Assembly: GCA_900120415.1 (NCBI GenBank)
Contig: FQLW01000005.1
Coordinates: 124,001-188,000, forward strand
Reading direction: 5' to 3'
DNA length: 64,000 nucleotides
Source: Urmitella timonensis
GTDB taxonomy: Bacteria; Actinomycetota; Actinomycetes; Actinomycetales; Actinomycetaceae
In this document: in pieces, positions 47,179-56,216 of the stretch
Position numbering within the stretch: position 1 is the stretch's first letter
Layout: the number at the start of each line of letters is the position of its first letter
The notes under the pieces: generated by a model
What the model was told of the DNA's origin: nothing
Databases searched by the model: none
What the model saw: the letters and a program-made list of their open reading frames with translations, nothing else
Program-made: the position numbers and the translations under genes

Positions 47179-47290
47179 GGGTGTGGGGGCTAGGTTTTAT
47201 CCGAGTGGGTGCGGTGGGCATAAGAAATCGGAAAACGTCGCTACGTTTTCTGAATTCTTGGGCGGGAGGAAAAACCTAGCCCCCACACCC
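47179..47290. repeat. type-1 nested palindromic element (copy F)
   Basis: Perfect 20-bp outer arms (47179-47198 and 47271-47290), the longest seen, enclosing ATCCGAGTGGGTGCGGTGGGCATAAG, an inner hairpin (AAAACGT/ACGTTTT with flanks) and CTTGGGCGGGAGGAA. Eight bases separate it from the type-2 element. Confidence 0.88.
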
Positions 47291-47380
47291 TCGTTCCGAG
47301 CGCTTGTTCCACCCAGACCGGTTATCCGAAGCAAGCAGCTGTCTCCACATTTATTCCAGGTCTGAGATGTCGGTAGCTAG

Positions 47381-47484
47381 CGCCAGGGCGGATTTATGTC
47401 GAGGGGTAGGCTTCGGGCATTAAATCCGGAAAATGCCAGAGCATTTTCCGGATTTCGGGGCGCGAGACAAAATCCGCCCCGGCG
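47381..47484. repeat. type-1b nested palindromic element (copy G)
   Basis: Outer arms CGCCAGGGCGGATTT and its complement (one mismatch). The inner 15-bp hairpin AAATCCGGAAAATGC is the same as in copy E, and GTCGAGGGGTAGG and CGGGGCGCGAGACAAA boxes match copy E on the opposite strand. Confidence 0.85.
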
Positions 47485-47514
47485 CTTGGGGTAGCGGTTT
47501 AAGTCAGGTAATAA

Positions 47515-47558
47515 AAATAGTGCTGGTCTTGGCTAAATAGCCAAGACCAGCACTATTT
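47515..47558 (-). terminator. terminator of cydAB
   Basis: Perfect 20-bp stem AAATAGTGCTGGTCTTGGCT with complement and 4-base loop, T-rich on the cydB-distal side. It lies 60 bases beyond the cydB stop and cleanly separates cydAB from cydDC. Confidence 0.9.
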
Positions 47559-47618
47559 ATTCAGTTTTGATTAATCGACAGTTAGCAGAAAGTTATCTGG
47601 CAAGTGCCGATTATTTGC

Positions 47619-48755
47619 CTAGCTTTCCGCGAGGAAAGAAGCACCCTGACGAATCTTTTCCCACGGTAATCCGGGGTTTTCATCTAGTTCTTCAAGGGTG
47701 ACTTTCAGGGGCATACGAGTGTAGCTCCAGTAGGTGTAACCCAATACGATAGGTACTACTACCAGCGCAATCACTAGCATAATCGCTAAAGTGGACTGCG
47801 ATGAAGAAGCATCCCAAATCGTCAGCGAGAACTTCGGATCTAGGGAGGACTTCATAGCGTTGGGAGCCATTGCGGTAAAGATCCACGCTACTGCACCCGC
47901 AATCCCGACAGAGTGAGCGAGCAATGCACCCCATGCGGAGCCACGAAGAGCCATCAAGACGGTGGCGACAAATGCCAAGGCCGCAATGATTAGCGGAATC
48001 CAAGCCATTACCTGGGTGGCGTATAGGAACTGTCCCCACAAAGCGGCGACTGCAACTAGCACGGTGTCTGCAATCGCGAACTTGCCGAGCAGGTTCTTTG
48101 CACGGTTCTGAACCTCACCGGTGGTGCGCAGCGCTAAGAAAGCCAAGCCTTGCGTAGCGAATACCAACGCTAGCATTACCCCACCAGCAATGGTGTAGGG
48201 GGTTAGTAGCGAGAGGAATACGCTGCCTAGGGGAGCGCCTTGGGAAGTGAAGTTGTGGACGTGCTTGCTGAGGTCAGTAGCTCCCGCAATGGCTTCACCA
48301 GGGGTATTGTACTGGGTAACCGCGATGTTCATGCCCTGTACCAGGTTGGCGAAAGCTACTCCGAATAGAACCGGAACCAACCAGGCGACAATGGTCTGCC
48401 AGGTGTCCCAGCGGCCGCGCCAGGCGGCAGAGGAAACCTTGGTGCGCCACTCAATCGCGCAGATGCGAATGATTAAGCAGAACAGAATCAAGAACAGTGC
48501 CAGATACATTCCCGAGAACATGGTGGCGTACCATTCTGGGAAAGCAGCGAAAGTTGCGCCCCCGGCGGTCAGTAACCATACCTCGTTACCGTCCCAAACT
48601 GGACCGAAGGTTTTTTGTACCTGAGTGCGTTCGCGGTCAGTCTTGGCAACCATCGGCATTACCATTCCAGCACCGACACCGAATCCTTCTAGTACCAGAT
48701 AGCCAGTCCACAGGACGGCGATCAGGATGAACCAAATAACTTGAAGAATAGTCAT
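47619..48755 (-). CDS. cydB: cytochrome bd ubiquinol oxidase subunit II
   Basis: 378-aa membrane protein with about nine helices, the structural partner of CydA in the high-affinity oxidase. Family features: LEGFGVGAGMVMP, GPVWDGNEVWLLTAGGATFAAFPEWYATMFSG, and CAIEWRTKV. ATG 21 bases after the cydA stop with GGAGATC as ribosome binding site. Confidence 0.95.
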   Translation of the reverse strand: MTILQVIWFILIAVLWTGYLVLEGFGVGAGMVMPMVAKTDRERTQVQKTFGPVWDGNEVWLLTAGGATFAAFPEWYATMFSGMYLALFLILFCLIIRICAIEWRTKVSSAAWRGRWDTWQTIVAWLVPVLFGVAFANLVQGMNIAVTQYNTPGEAIAGATDLSKHVHNFTSQGAPLGSVFLSLLTPYTIAGGVMLALVFATQGLAFLALRTTGEVQNRAKNLLGKFAIADTVLVAVAALWGQFLYATQVMAWIPLIIAALAFVATVLMALRGSAWGALLAHSVGIAGAVAWIFTAMAPNAMKSSLDPKFSLTIWDASSSQSTLAIMLVIALVVVPIVLGYTYWSYTRMPLKVTLEELDENPGLPWEKIRQGASFLAES

Positions 48756-48776
48756 CTCTTTGATCTCCTATCTGAC

Positions 48777-50312
48777 TTAGTAAGCAAAGCTTAGGTTCTT
48801 GCCGGCATCCTCGCCATGTACTGCCTTTTCATTGGCACTGACGTGAATACCTTCCTTTACATAACGCTTAATCAACAGGAACCAGACAACGCCGAGTGCC
48901 AGATAGATTAGCGTGAAGCCTAGCAGGGTAACCAGTACTTGCCAGGCGGGAACCGCAAATGAAAGTCCATGCTCAGTGAGCATAAAGACCGAGGACGCAT
49001 CGACATCCATCTGTACCGGATGGACGATGAAAGGCTGACGTCCCCATTCGGTAAATAGCCAGCCGAAAGTGGTGGCTAAATAGGGCATCGGCAAACACCA
49101 GATAGCGAACTTGGCCAGCCCGCTCGACTTGGAAATCTTTCCACCCTTGGTGGCGATTAGACCCCAAATAGCTAGAATCGCCGAGAAGATACCGAAAATC
49201 ATCATCAAGCGGAAGCTCCAGAAGCTGAACATGATGTTCGGGCTGAAATCGACCGTTTGTGACTGCATATTGTATCCGCGTTGGCTGAGAATTTCAGAGA
49301 ACAGTGAACCGTACTTTTGGTTCAAAGTGTCCAGACCTTCTACCTTGCCGGTGAAGGAGTTGGTAGCCATGAAGGAGTAGACTCCGGGAACTTCGCCAAT
49401 CTTGGTGATTTCATCGCATTTTGCGTTCAAAGGACCAAAAGCTGCAATGGTAAAGGGTGCGCCTTCACCGGCGTTTGGCGTCTGACATAGCGCTTCGGCG
49501 GCAGCCATCTTTGCAGGCTGATCCTTGGCTACTAGCTGACCTTGAACGTGTCCGGTAACGGCGGTTAGCAGACCGCCAACAATCATAACCAACATGCCAA
49601 AGCGGGCAATCGGACGCCAGATATCGCGAGCCTCGGTTTCAGCGCCGGCATTGGCCGAGCGAACCATCCACCAGATAGCAATGCCGGCAACGAAGGTGCC
49701 GACCAACAACCAGGAGGTAGACAATACGTGAGTGTAGGCCGCCCAGAGTACCGGGTTAAGCAGTACCTGGAAGAATCCGGATAGGCCATCCAGTTGCGCA
49801 CGACCGGTTTCCGGATCGAAAGTTGCGCCTACCGGATGCTGCATCCAGGAGTTTGCCCCAATAATCCATAGAGCAGAAGTGTTTACCCCAACGAACACTA
49901 GCCAAGCGCAGGTGAGGTGAGCTTTCTTGGATAAACGACCCCAGCCGAAAATCCAAAGTCCCAGGAAGGTGGACTCCATGAAGAAAGAAATAAGAGCCTC
50001 ACAAGCTAGCGGCGCGCCAAAGATGTCGCCCACGAAGCGGGAGTACTCAGACCAGTTCATACCAAACTGGAATTCTTGCACGATACCGGTAGCTACACCG
50101 AGTGCAAAGTTAATTAGGAACAGTTTCCCAAAGAACCGTGTCGCCTTCAGCCAATATTCCTCACCGGTTTTGTGCCATTTGGTTTGCATAATGGCAACTA
50201 GGAGGGACATGCCGATGGTGAACGGAACCAGGATGAAATGGTAGACGGTAGTAATACCGAACTGCCATCGCGCCAACATGGTGGCATCTAATGCTGTTGA
50301 AGCAATAGTCAT
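48777..50312 (-). CDS. cydA: cytochrome bd ubiquinol oxidase subunit I
   Basis: 511-aa membrane protein carrying haems b558, b595 and d. The N-terminal ARWQFGITTVYHFILVPFTIG holds the haem ligand His; the MNWSEYSRFVGDIFGAPLA and FFMESTFLGLWIFGW helices are typical; WGRQPFIVHPVQ is the GRQP signature; the Q loop is the short actinobacterial form. It starts the cydAB operon; the enzyme allows respiration at low oxygen, matching the DevS-like kinase next door. Confidence 0.96.
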   Translation of the reverse strand: MTIASTALDATMLARWQFGITTVYHFILVPFTIGMSLLVAIMQTKWHKTGEEYWLKATRFFGKLFLINFALGVATGIVQEFQFGMNWSEYSRFVGDIFGAPLACEALISFFMESTFLGLWIFGWGRLSKKAHLTCAWLVFVGVNTSALWIIGANSWMQHPVGATFDPETGRAQLDGLSGFFQVLLNPVLWAAYTHVLSTSWLLVGTFVAGIAIWWMVRSANAGAETEARDIWRPIARFGMLVMIVGGLLTAVTGHVQGQLVAKDQPAKMAAAEALCQTPNAGEGAPFTIAAFGPLNAKCDEITKIGEVPGVYSFMATNSFTGKVEGLDTLNQKYGSLFSEILSQRGYNMQSQTVDFSPNIMFSFWSFRLMMIFGIFSAILAIWGLIATKGGKISKSSGLAKFAIWCLPMPYLATTFGWLFTEWGRQPFIVHPVQMDVDASSVFMLTEHGLSFAVPAWQVLVTLLGFTLIYLALGVVWFLLIKRYVKEGIHVSANEKAVHGEDAGKNLSFAY

Positions 50313-50661
50313 TCTGCTCGCCTTTCCGTTTCTAGTCGGTTTAGAAGTCGCTGTAGTTTATGAGCTTGCTTACGCGCAGTCCATAGTGACAGCGTTGTCA
50401 CTTAGGTTAGCGCGTTTTTAAGCCGGTCGCTAAGGATTTCTCAGGATTCTCTAAGAAAAACCTCGGTTTTACGACAGAATTAAGAATTATGGAATAATGA
50501 TGATGGTTGGTTTTTGTCGTCGCATCACGGGGAAAACCACTCCAGAGGGACTATTTTCCTAGGAAAACTCTCTGGCGCGGGTAAATGTTTCCGCGTAGAC
50601 TAAGGCTTCCGTCCTAGAGGGCGGCGTAATATAGGGGACTCGCCGGTGCGGGCGTGTCCAG
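50313..50661. promoter_or_regulatory. divergent cydA / rne control region with palindrome
   Basis: 349 bases without a gene. A perfect 7-4-7 palindrome AGTGACA-GCGT-TGTCACT lies at 50385-50402, 73 bases before cydA, a plausible operator (form similar to, but not matching, Rex or CRP sites). Toward rne there is an AT-rich promoter-like stretch (50480-50505) and imperfect hairpins (50550-50580, 50610-50640) in what would be a long rne leader, reminiscent of autoregulated RNase E leaders. Confidence 0.5.
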
Positions 50662-53151
50662 GTGAGACAAGTGGTGAAAAACCCTAATAATAACGAAACA
50701 GTTTTTAATCAAAATAGTGGGATTCTATTTTCTGGACCGACTTTTTCTGCTTCAGAGAAACCGGATTCGGCTCCCAAAGTTCCCCCGCTGCTAACTGCGG
50801 CTCCAACTTTTGGGGCTCCGATGTTTGCGGCTGCTCCTGCTCCGGCTGCGGATAATGGCGAGGAGACGCCCTCTAAAAATGAGAAAGCTTCAGGGGGCAA
50901 ACGCAAGGGGAAGAAAAAGGGCGAGGACGGCTCTGAGGCGACCTCTAAAATTTCAAAAGGTAAGGCAGAAAAGAAAAGCCGTACCTCCAAGAAATCTCGC
51001 AAATCAGACGAGGCAGAGACAGTCAGCGAGGCAGATAGCGCCAGTGAGGACGCTCGTTCAGCGCGCGGGGACTCCAAAGCGGACCCTCAAGAGGGTAAGG
51101 CGGTTAGTGCTGGTGAACAAGCTGGTGACTTGGAAGCGGCTGGCAGTCACCGTCGGCGTAGAAGGCGCACGCGCGCTAGTGCTGACGCTAGTGACGAAAT
51201 TGAGCAAGTTAAAGGCTCTACCCGTCTAGAGGCAAAGAAACAGCGTCGCCGAGAGGGTCGTAAAGAGGGGCGGCGTCCGAAAGTTATTACCGAATCCGAG
51301 TATTTGGCGCGTCGGGAAGCGGTTGAGCGCACTATGCTAATCCGTTCTAAGGGCGGGCTCAATCAGATAGCTGTTCTAGAAGATAATGTCCTGGTTGAAC
51401 ACTATGTTTCCCGTCATACTCAAACTACGATGGTGGGCTCGGTTTATCGCGGAAAGGTACAAAACGTCCTTCCCTCTATGGAGGCGGCTTTCGTCGATTT
51501 AGGGCGCGGACGTAACGCGGTTCTTTATGCAGGGGAAGTCAATTGGGACGTCGCGGGAATGAAAGGTCGTCCTCGCCGCATTGAAGAGGCATTAAAACCG
51601 GGGGATTCGGTTACCGTTCAGGTAACAAAAGATCCGATTGGTCACAAGGGTGCGCGTCTGACTTCTCAAATTACTTTGCCGGGACGTTTTCTGGTGCTGG
51701 TTCCGGGCGGATCTATGACCGGGATTTCTCGCAAACTTCCCGAGGGCGAGCGGCGACGTTTGAAGAAGCTCCTTAAGGTAATTGTCCCTAAGGATTTCGG
51801 GGTGATTATTAGGACGGCAGCTGAGGGAGCCAGCGAGGAACAGCTTCGTCAAGATGTGCAGCGCTTACAAAAGCAGTGGGAGAAAATAGAAAAGAATGCT
51901 GCTTCCTCTAAATCTGCGCCCTATTTGCTGCACGGAGAGCCAGAACTAGCTTTGCGGGTAGTTCGGGACGTGTTTAATGAGGATTTCCAAAAGCTGGTGG
52001 TGCAAGGCAGGGATACTTTTAGCCAAGTCGATTCCTATGTCAAGGAATATGCTCCTGACCTGCAAGAGCGGGTAGAGCAGTGGGTGGGGGTCGATGATAT
52101 TTTCGCCGCTCATCGAGTTGATGAACAGCTGGCTAAGGGGATGGATCGTAAAGTCTGGTTGCCCTCGGGGGGTTATCTGATTATCGACCGCACTGAAGCT
52201 ATGACCGTGATTGATGTGAATACCGGTAAATATACGGGTGCGGGCGGTACTTTAGAGGAAACTGTTACCCGCAATAATCTAGAGTCTGCCGAAGAAATCG
52301 TTCGTCAGCTGCGACTTCGCGATATTGGCGGAATTATTGTTATCGACTTTGTCGATATGGTGCTCGAATCTAACCGTGACTTGGTTTTACGGCGTTTGGT
52401 GGAATGTTTAGGACGTGACCGCACCCGGCATCAGGTTACGGAGGTTACCTCCCTAGGCTTGGTACAGATGACCCGTAAGCGGGTAGGTGAAGGGCTGGTA
52501 GAGGCGTTTTCAACTCCCTGTGTGCATTGTGAAGGTCGCGGGTTTATTGTCCATAGTCAGCCGGTGGAAAACGGTTCTAATAGTGACGAGAATTTGGGTT
52601 CGGTAAATCAAAAACGGGAAGCTAAAGAGGAAAAGCGTTCGCAAACCGATTCAAAGAATCGCGCCTCTATGGCAAAGGTAGCCGCGGCGGCCAGTAAGGC
52701 TCATGACGGGCAGTTAGAGTTAGAAACCGGTGAACAAGACTCTCCGGCAGAGACGGTAAAGGGCGATAACCCCGCCCAACCTCAGGATAATAACGCTGCT
52801 AAAGCTGGCTTTAATTTGAACAAGGCATCTAAAGAGGATGATAAGGGTGTTGCCGTGCAGGTTGCATCGGTTGAGCAGCAAACGGAAGTATCTGAACAGC
52901 CGGCAGTAGCGAAACCGGAATCTAAAAAGGTCGAGCGCGGCTTAAGAGGGCAGGCGCGGGCAGCAGCTACCTCTGGGACAGTTACCCCTTCTTCCCAGGC
53001 AGCGGTGATGACTATTCAAAGTGCGGGCGCCGCTAAAGCTATTAGCTTAGAGCAATTGGGGGCAGGTGCTCCTACCTGGGAAAAGAAAAACGAAACGGAT
53101 ACAGACTCAGGGGGGCAGGAGCCTCGGCGTCATGCCGCTGTAACCGGCTAG
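50662..53151 (+). CDS. rne: ribonuclease E/G
   Basis: 829-aa endoribonuclease for mRNA decay and rRNA/tRNA processing. Residues 1-215 are disordered and highly charged (Lys/Ser/Glu). The S1 domain starts near 255 (GSVYRGKVQNVLPSMEAAFVDLGRGRNAVLY). Catalytic core: VIDVNTGKYTG and VIDFVDM hold the metal-binding Asp residues; CVHCEGRG is the Zn-link. The C-terminal about 200 residues are again low complexity and may scaffold partners. GTG start; two further GTGs follow within five codons. Confidence 0.92.
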   Translation: MRQVVKNPNNNETVFNQNSGILFSGPTFSASEKPDSAPKVPPLLTAAPTFGAPMFAAAPAPAADNGEETPSKNEKASGGKRKGKKKGEDGSEATSKISKGKAEKKSRTSKKSRKSDEAETVSEADSASEDARSARGDSKADPQEGKAVSAGEQAGDLEAAGSHRRRRRRTRASADASDEIEQVKGSTRLEAKKQRRREGRKEGRRPKVITESEYLARREAVERTMLIRSKGGLNQIAVLEDNVLVEHYVSRHTQTTMVGSVYRGKVQNVLPSMEAAFVDLGRGRNAVLYAGEVNWDVAGMKGRPRRIEEALKPGDSVTVQVTKDPIGHKGARLTSQITLPGRFLVLVPGGSMTGISRKLPEGERRRLKKLLKVIVPKDFGVIIRTAAEGASEEQLRQDVQRLQKQWEKIEKNAASSKSAPYLLHGEPELALRVVRDVFNEDFQKLVVQGRDTFSQVDSYVKEYAPDLQERVEQWVGVDDIFAAHRVDEQLAKGMDRKVWLPSGGYLIIDRTEAMTVIDVNTGKYTGAGGTLEETVTRNNLESAEEIVRQLRLRDIGGIIVIDFVDMVLESNRDLVLRRLVECLGRDRTRHQVTEVTSLGLVQMTRKRVGEGLVEAFSTPCVHCEGRGFIVHSQPVENGSNSDENLGSVNQKREAKEEKRSQTDSKNRASMAKVAAAASKAHDGQLELETGEQDSPAETVKGDNPAQPQDNNAAKAGFNLNKASKEDDKGVAVQVASVEQQTEVSEQPAVAKPESKKVERGLRGQARAAATSGTVTPSSQAAVMTIQSAGAAKAISLEQLGAGAPTWEKKNETDTDSGGQEPRRHAAVTG

Positions 53152-53170
53152 GGTTTGGATAAGGATATAC

Positions 53171-53206
53171 GTTTCTCCCGCCGCCTTTTAGGGCGGCGGG
53201 AGAAAC
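53171..53206 (+). terminator. terminator of rne
   Basis: Perfect 15-bp GC-rich stem (GTTTCTCCCGCCGCC and complement, 6-base loop) 19 bases after the rne stop, followed by ATTTT. Confidence 0.85.
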
Positions 53207-53337
53207 ATTTTCAGGCAGCAGATAACTTCAAAATCTCATAATGTGAATGTTTTCGTCCGATAGGTGGCGGATGGGATTACTTTGGCTCTAAGTAATTGCG
53301 CTCAGGTGATTGCTTGTCCCATCAATAACGAGTTGAA

Positions 53338-54909
53338 ATGTCTGAAAAGGTTTCGCAGTCTAATGCGTCCGATAAGACCAGCCGACAGTCGTGGGGGACA
53401 CAATATGGATTTCTGATTGCGGCGATTGGCTCTGCAATCGGTTTGGGAAATATTTGGCGTTTCCCCGGTGTCGCCTATCAAAACGGTGGCGGTGCGTTCA
53501 TTGTTCCCTACCTGATTGCGCTACTAGCTATTGGGCTGCCGATGCTAATGCTGGACTACGCGATTGGTCACAAGTTTCGCGGTTCTCCTCCACTGGCACT
53601 AGCCAGGGTAAATAGGCGAACTGAAGCCGTGGGCTGGTGGCAGGTCGGCGTGTGCTTCTTTATTGTCGTTTACTATGCGGCGATTATCGCCTGGGCGCTG
53701 CGCTATACAGTTTTTTCTTTCACTCGCGCTTGGGGAAATGACCCTGCCGGATTCTTTTCCGACAAGTTCTTGCAGGCTCGCGACACGACCTCTATTTCGA
53801 TTACTCCCGTTTGGGGGATAGCTCTCCCTTTGATTTTGGTTTGGGTAGTTACCATTGTGTTAATCGCCCTCGGAGTTTCCCGCGGTATCGAGTGGATTAC
53901 TAAAATCTGTATTCCGCTGCTGGTGGTGCTGTTTATAGCTATGGTAATCAAGGCATTAACCTTGCCGGGCGCAACCGATGGGTTAAATAAGTTCTTTACC
54001 CCCGATTGGAGCGTCCTGTGGAATGGGAAAGTTTGGATAGCAGCAGTTGCCCAAATCTTCTATTCTCTGTCGGTAGGGTTCGGAATCATGATGACTTACG
54101 CTTCCTACCTTAAGAAACGGTCTAATCTGACCGGTACCGGTCTAGTTGCCGGTTTTGCTAACTCCTCTTTCGAGGTGCTAGCCGGAATCGGAGTCTTCGC
54201 CACCTTGGGATATATGGCACACCTACAGGGAACTTCAGTAGACAAACTGGAAAATATTTCCGGCGTGTCACTCTCTTTTATTACTTTCCCGCAAATCATC
54301 AACGAAATGCCTGGAGGCGGGATTTTTGGCGCGCTTTTCTTTGCCTCGCTAGTGCTGGCCGGGATTACCTCAATGGTGTCCCTAGTACAGGTGGTAGCTG
54401 GGGCTTTCCAAGACAAGATTGGTTGGACTTCCAAACAAGCCTCGGTGATTCTCGGGATAGTGTTAGCGGTGGTCTCGGTGTTCTTCTTTGGAACTACCAT
54501 GGGGCTCGCTGCCCTAGACACAGTCGATAACTACATCAACACTATCGGGGTAGTAGGAGCGGCGCTTTCACTGTGCGTAATCGTAACGGTGGTTACTCCC
54601 TCCCTACGTTCCCTGCGGGTTCATTTGAACGTAACTTCCTCCGTGAAAGCCGGTAAATGGTGGGAGGGACTCATCGGGTTTGTAATCCCGGTGCTCCTAG
54701 TGTTCATGCTGGTACCGAACCTGGTGGACTTAATTTCTAACGGTTACGGAGACTATCCGCGTTGGTGGACTAATACCTTCGGTTGGGCAATGTTGGGGAT
54801 TCTCTTGGTATTCTCGCTGGTTATGCCCCGCTTAAAGTGGCATAAGAGCGCGGAAATATCGCCCTCGTTCAACTTAGAAAACGTGGACTGGAACAAGGAG
54901 GAAGACTAG
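53338..54909 (+). CDS. metP: sodium-dependent amino acid transporter (NSS family, MetP-like)
   Basis: 523 aa, about 12 membrane helices. N-terminal SRQSWGTQYGFLIAAIGSAIGLGNIWRFPGVAYQNGGGAFIVPY is the NSS/SNF signature with Na+-binding residues (split here as residues 16-59). The companion small gene downstream matches the MetS partner of the Corynebacterium methionine/alanine importer MetPS, so a methionine or alanine importer is likely. ATG at 53338 with a weak ribosome binding site; the 130-base leader shows no recognised riboswitch. Confidence 0.85.
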   Translation: MSEKVSQSNASDKTSRQSWGTQYGFLIAAIGSAIGLGNIWRFPGVAYQNGGGAFIVPYLIALLAIGLPMLMLDYAIGHKFRGSPPLALARVNRRTEAVGWWQVGVCFFIVVYYAAIIAWALRYTVFSFTRAWGNDPAGFFSDKFLQARDTTSISITPVWGIALPLILVWVVTIVLIALGVSRGIEWITKICIPLLVVLFIAMVIKALTLPGATDGLNKFFTPDWSVLWNGKVWIAAVAQIFYSLSVGFGIMMTYASYLKKRSNLTGTGLVAGFANSSFEVLAGIGVFATLGYMAHLQGTSVDKLENISGVSLSFITFPQIINEMPGGGIFGALFFASLVLAGITSMVSLVQVVAGAFQDKIGWTSKQASVILGIVLAVVSVFFFGTTMGLAALDTVDNYINTIGVVGAALSLCVIVTVVTPSLRSLRVHLNVTSSVKAGKWWEGLIGFVIPVLLVFMLVPNLVDLISNGYGDYPRWWTNTFGWAMLGILLVFSLVMPRLKWHKSAEISPSFNLENVDWNKEED

Positions 54910-54911
54910 CT

Positions 54912-55133
54912 ATGACTGGTGAAGCTATATTGATGATGCTGGTCGCCATCCTAGTGATTTGGGGCGGCCTGGTGGGGTCGGTAGTGGCGCTGCGACGGGT
55001 GAATCCGCCCTATCAAAAAGGTGAAGACTATTCCACAACCGACTTTAACCCTCACCCCGGATTAACGGAAGCTGACTTTGTGGAAAAGCAAGTTCAAGAG
55101 GGCGAGGAAACAGTTAAAGCCAGAAAAGGCTAG
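54912..55133 (+). CDS. metS: MetS-type small transporter subunit
   Basis: 73 aa with one N-terminal membrane helix (ILMMLVAILVIWGGLVGSVVAL), then a polar tail RRVNPPYQKGEDYSTTDFNPHPG. Length and sequence type fit the methionine/alanine importer small subunit, required for NSS activity in Corynebacterium. Starts 2 bases after metP with GGAGGA at the metP 3' end. Confidence 0.8.
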   Translation: MTGEAILMMLVAILVIWGGLVGSVVALRRVNPPYQKGEDYSTTDFNPHPGLTEADFVEKQVQEGEETVKARKG

Positions 55134-55155
55134 CTTAGAGCTAGGTAGCTCACTC

Positions 55156-55194
55156 GATATGGCGCGCAAGAGTTTCTTGCGCGCCATATCTTTT
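55156..55194 (+). terminator. terminator after metPS
   Basis: Perfect 15-bp stem GATATGGCGCGCAAG and complement, 5-base loop, followed by TTTTAT. It separates metPS from the convergent methyltransferase gene and may serve both. Confidence 0.9.
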
Positions 55195-55218
55195 ATCACC
55201 CGCAGTTGCCTTACCAGG

Positions 55219-56070
55219 TTATTGCCGGGCAGGAGTGCCTTTTAGTGCTTGGATAACTCCGTAACAGGCGACTGCTCCCGCAGCTGCCACATTTAAGGAA
55301 TCCACCCCGTGACTGAGCGGAATCTTAACTAGCAGGTCGCAACTACTCAAAGCTCTTTTTGTCATCCCCGATCCTTCCGTGCCTAACACTAGCGCCACTT
55401 TAGGATTCTCACCCGCTTGAACTTTGGTGCTTAAAGACGCGCAAAAATCTGGCAGGGAAATCGCCTGGTCAGACAGCGCTAGTCCCGCGACAGTAAAACC
55501 GTGCTCTTTCAGAGCAGAAGTATCAGACCATTGATCAATGCGGGTCCAAGGCAGCGAAAACACCGTCCCCATCGACACCCTAACTGCCCGGCGGTAAAGC
55601 GGGTCTGCACAATTCGGGCTGGTAAGAACGGAATCAAAGCCCATAGCGGCCGCTGAGCGGATAGCCGCTCCCACATTGGTGTGATCAACCAAATCCTCTA
55701 ATATCAACACCGCGCGCGAACCTTTTAACACCTTCTGCCAAGAAGGCAGGTCAGGTCGTTCCATAGCTGCGATAGCCCCCCGATGCATTCGAAACCCGGT
55801 TAGCTCAGTCAGCAGTTGCTCATCAGCTACAAAAATCGGAAGGTTTGCGGCATCAACACCTAAAATATCGTGTAAACGTCCTATCCAATGCCGGTTAGTC
55901 AAAACTGAGCGAGGTCGGTGACCGGCCGCTAGTGCTCTTTCAATTACCGAAAAGCTTTCCGCTAAATAAAGCCCGTTTTTAGCCTCGAAACTTTTACGCA
56001 AGTTCACGTCTTTTAGCTGGGTAAAATCCCGGATTCGCGGATCAGATAAATCGGTTATAGAAATCAACAC
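55219..56070 (-). CDS. TrmH/SpoU-family RNA 2'-O-methyltransferase
   Basis: 283 aa. N-terminal substrate-binding domain (KNGLYLAESFSVIERALAAGHRPRSVL), C-terminal SPOUT knot with motif 1 LEDLVDHTNVGAAIRSAAAMG, motif 2 LVLGTEGSGM and motif 3 IPLSHGVDSLNVAAAGAVACY. The exact RNA target is not evident. ATG start; monocistronic, facing metPS. Confidence 0.88.
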   Translation of the reverse strand: MLISITDLSDPRIRDFTQLKDVNLRKSFEAKNGLYLAESFSVIERALAAGHRPRSVLTNRHWIGRLHDILGVDAANLPIFVADEQLLTELTGFRMHRGAIAAMERPDLPSWQKVLKGSRAVLILEDLVDHTNVGAAIRSAAAMGFDSVLTSPNCADPLYRRAVRVSMGTVFSLPWTRIDQWSDTSALKEHGFTVAGLALSDQAISLPDFCASLSTKVQAGENPKVALVLGTEGSGMTKRALSSCDLLVKIPLSHGVDSLNVAAAGAVACYGVIQALKGTPARQ

Positions 56071-56216
56071 CCATCTATCCTAAGGCTTTACGTTGGCAAA
56101 GAGTTTTCCACACTTTTTACTTTTTCTCTTTATCCTTACCGGTTTATCTAACGCTTTCCTCTTAAAAAAAGATGCGCGAAAGTGGCAGGAAACGATTAAC
56201 ACTTAAAGGAGCAGCT

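Noticed and set aside
50385-50402. CRP/GlxR or Rex binding site
   Set aside because: Half-site spacing (GTGA-N8-TCAC) does not match the N6 spacing of those regulators, so it is only called an unassigned palindrome.
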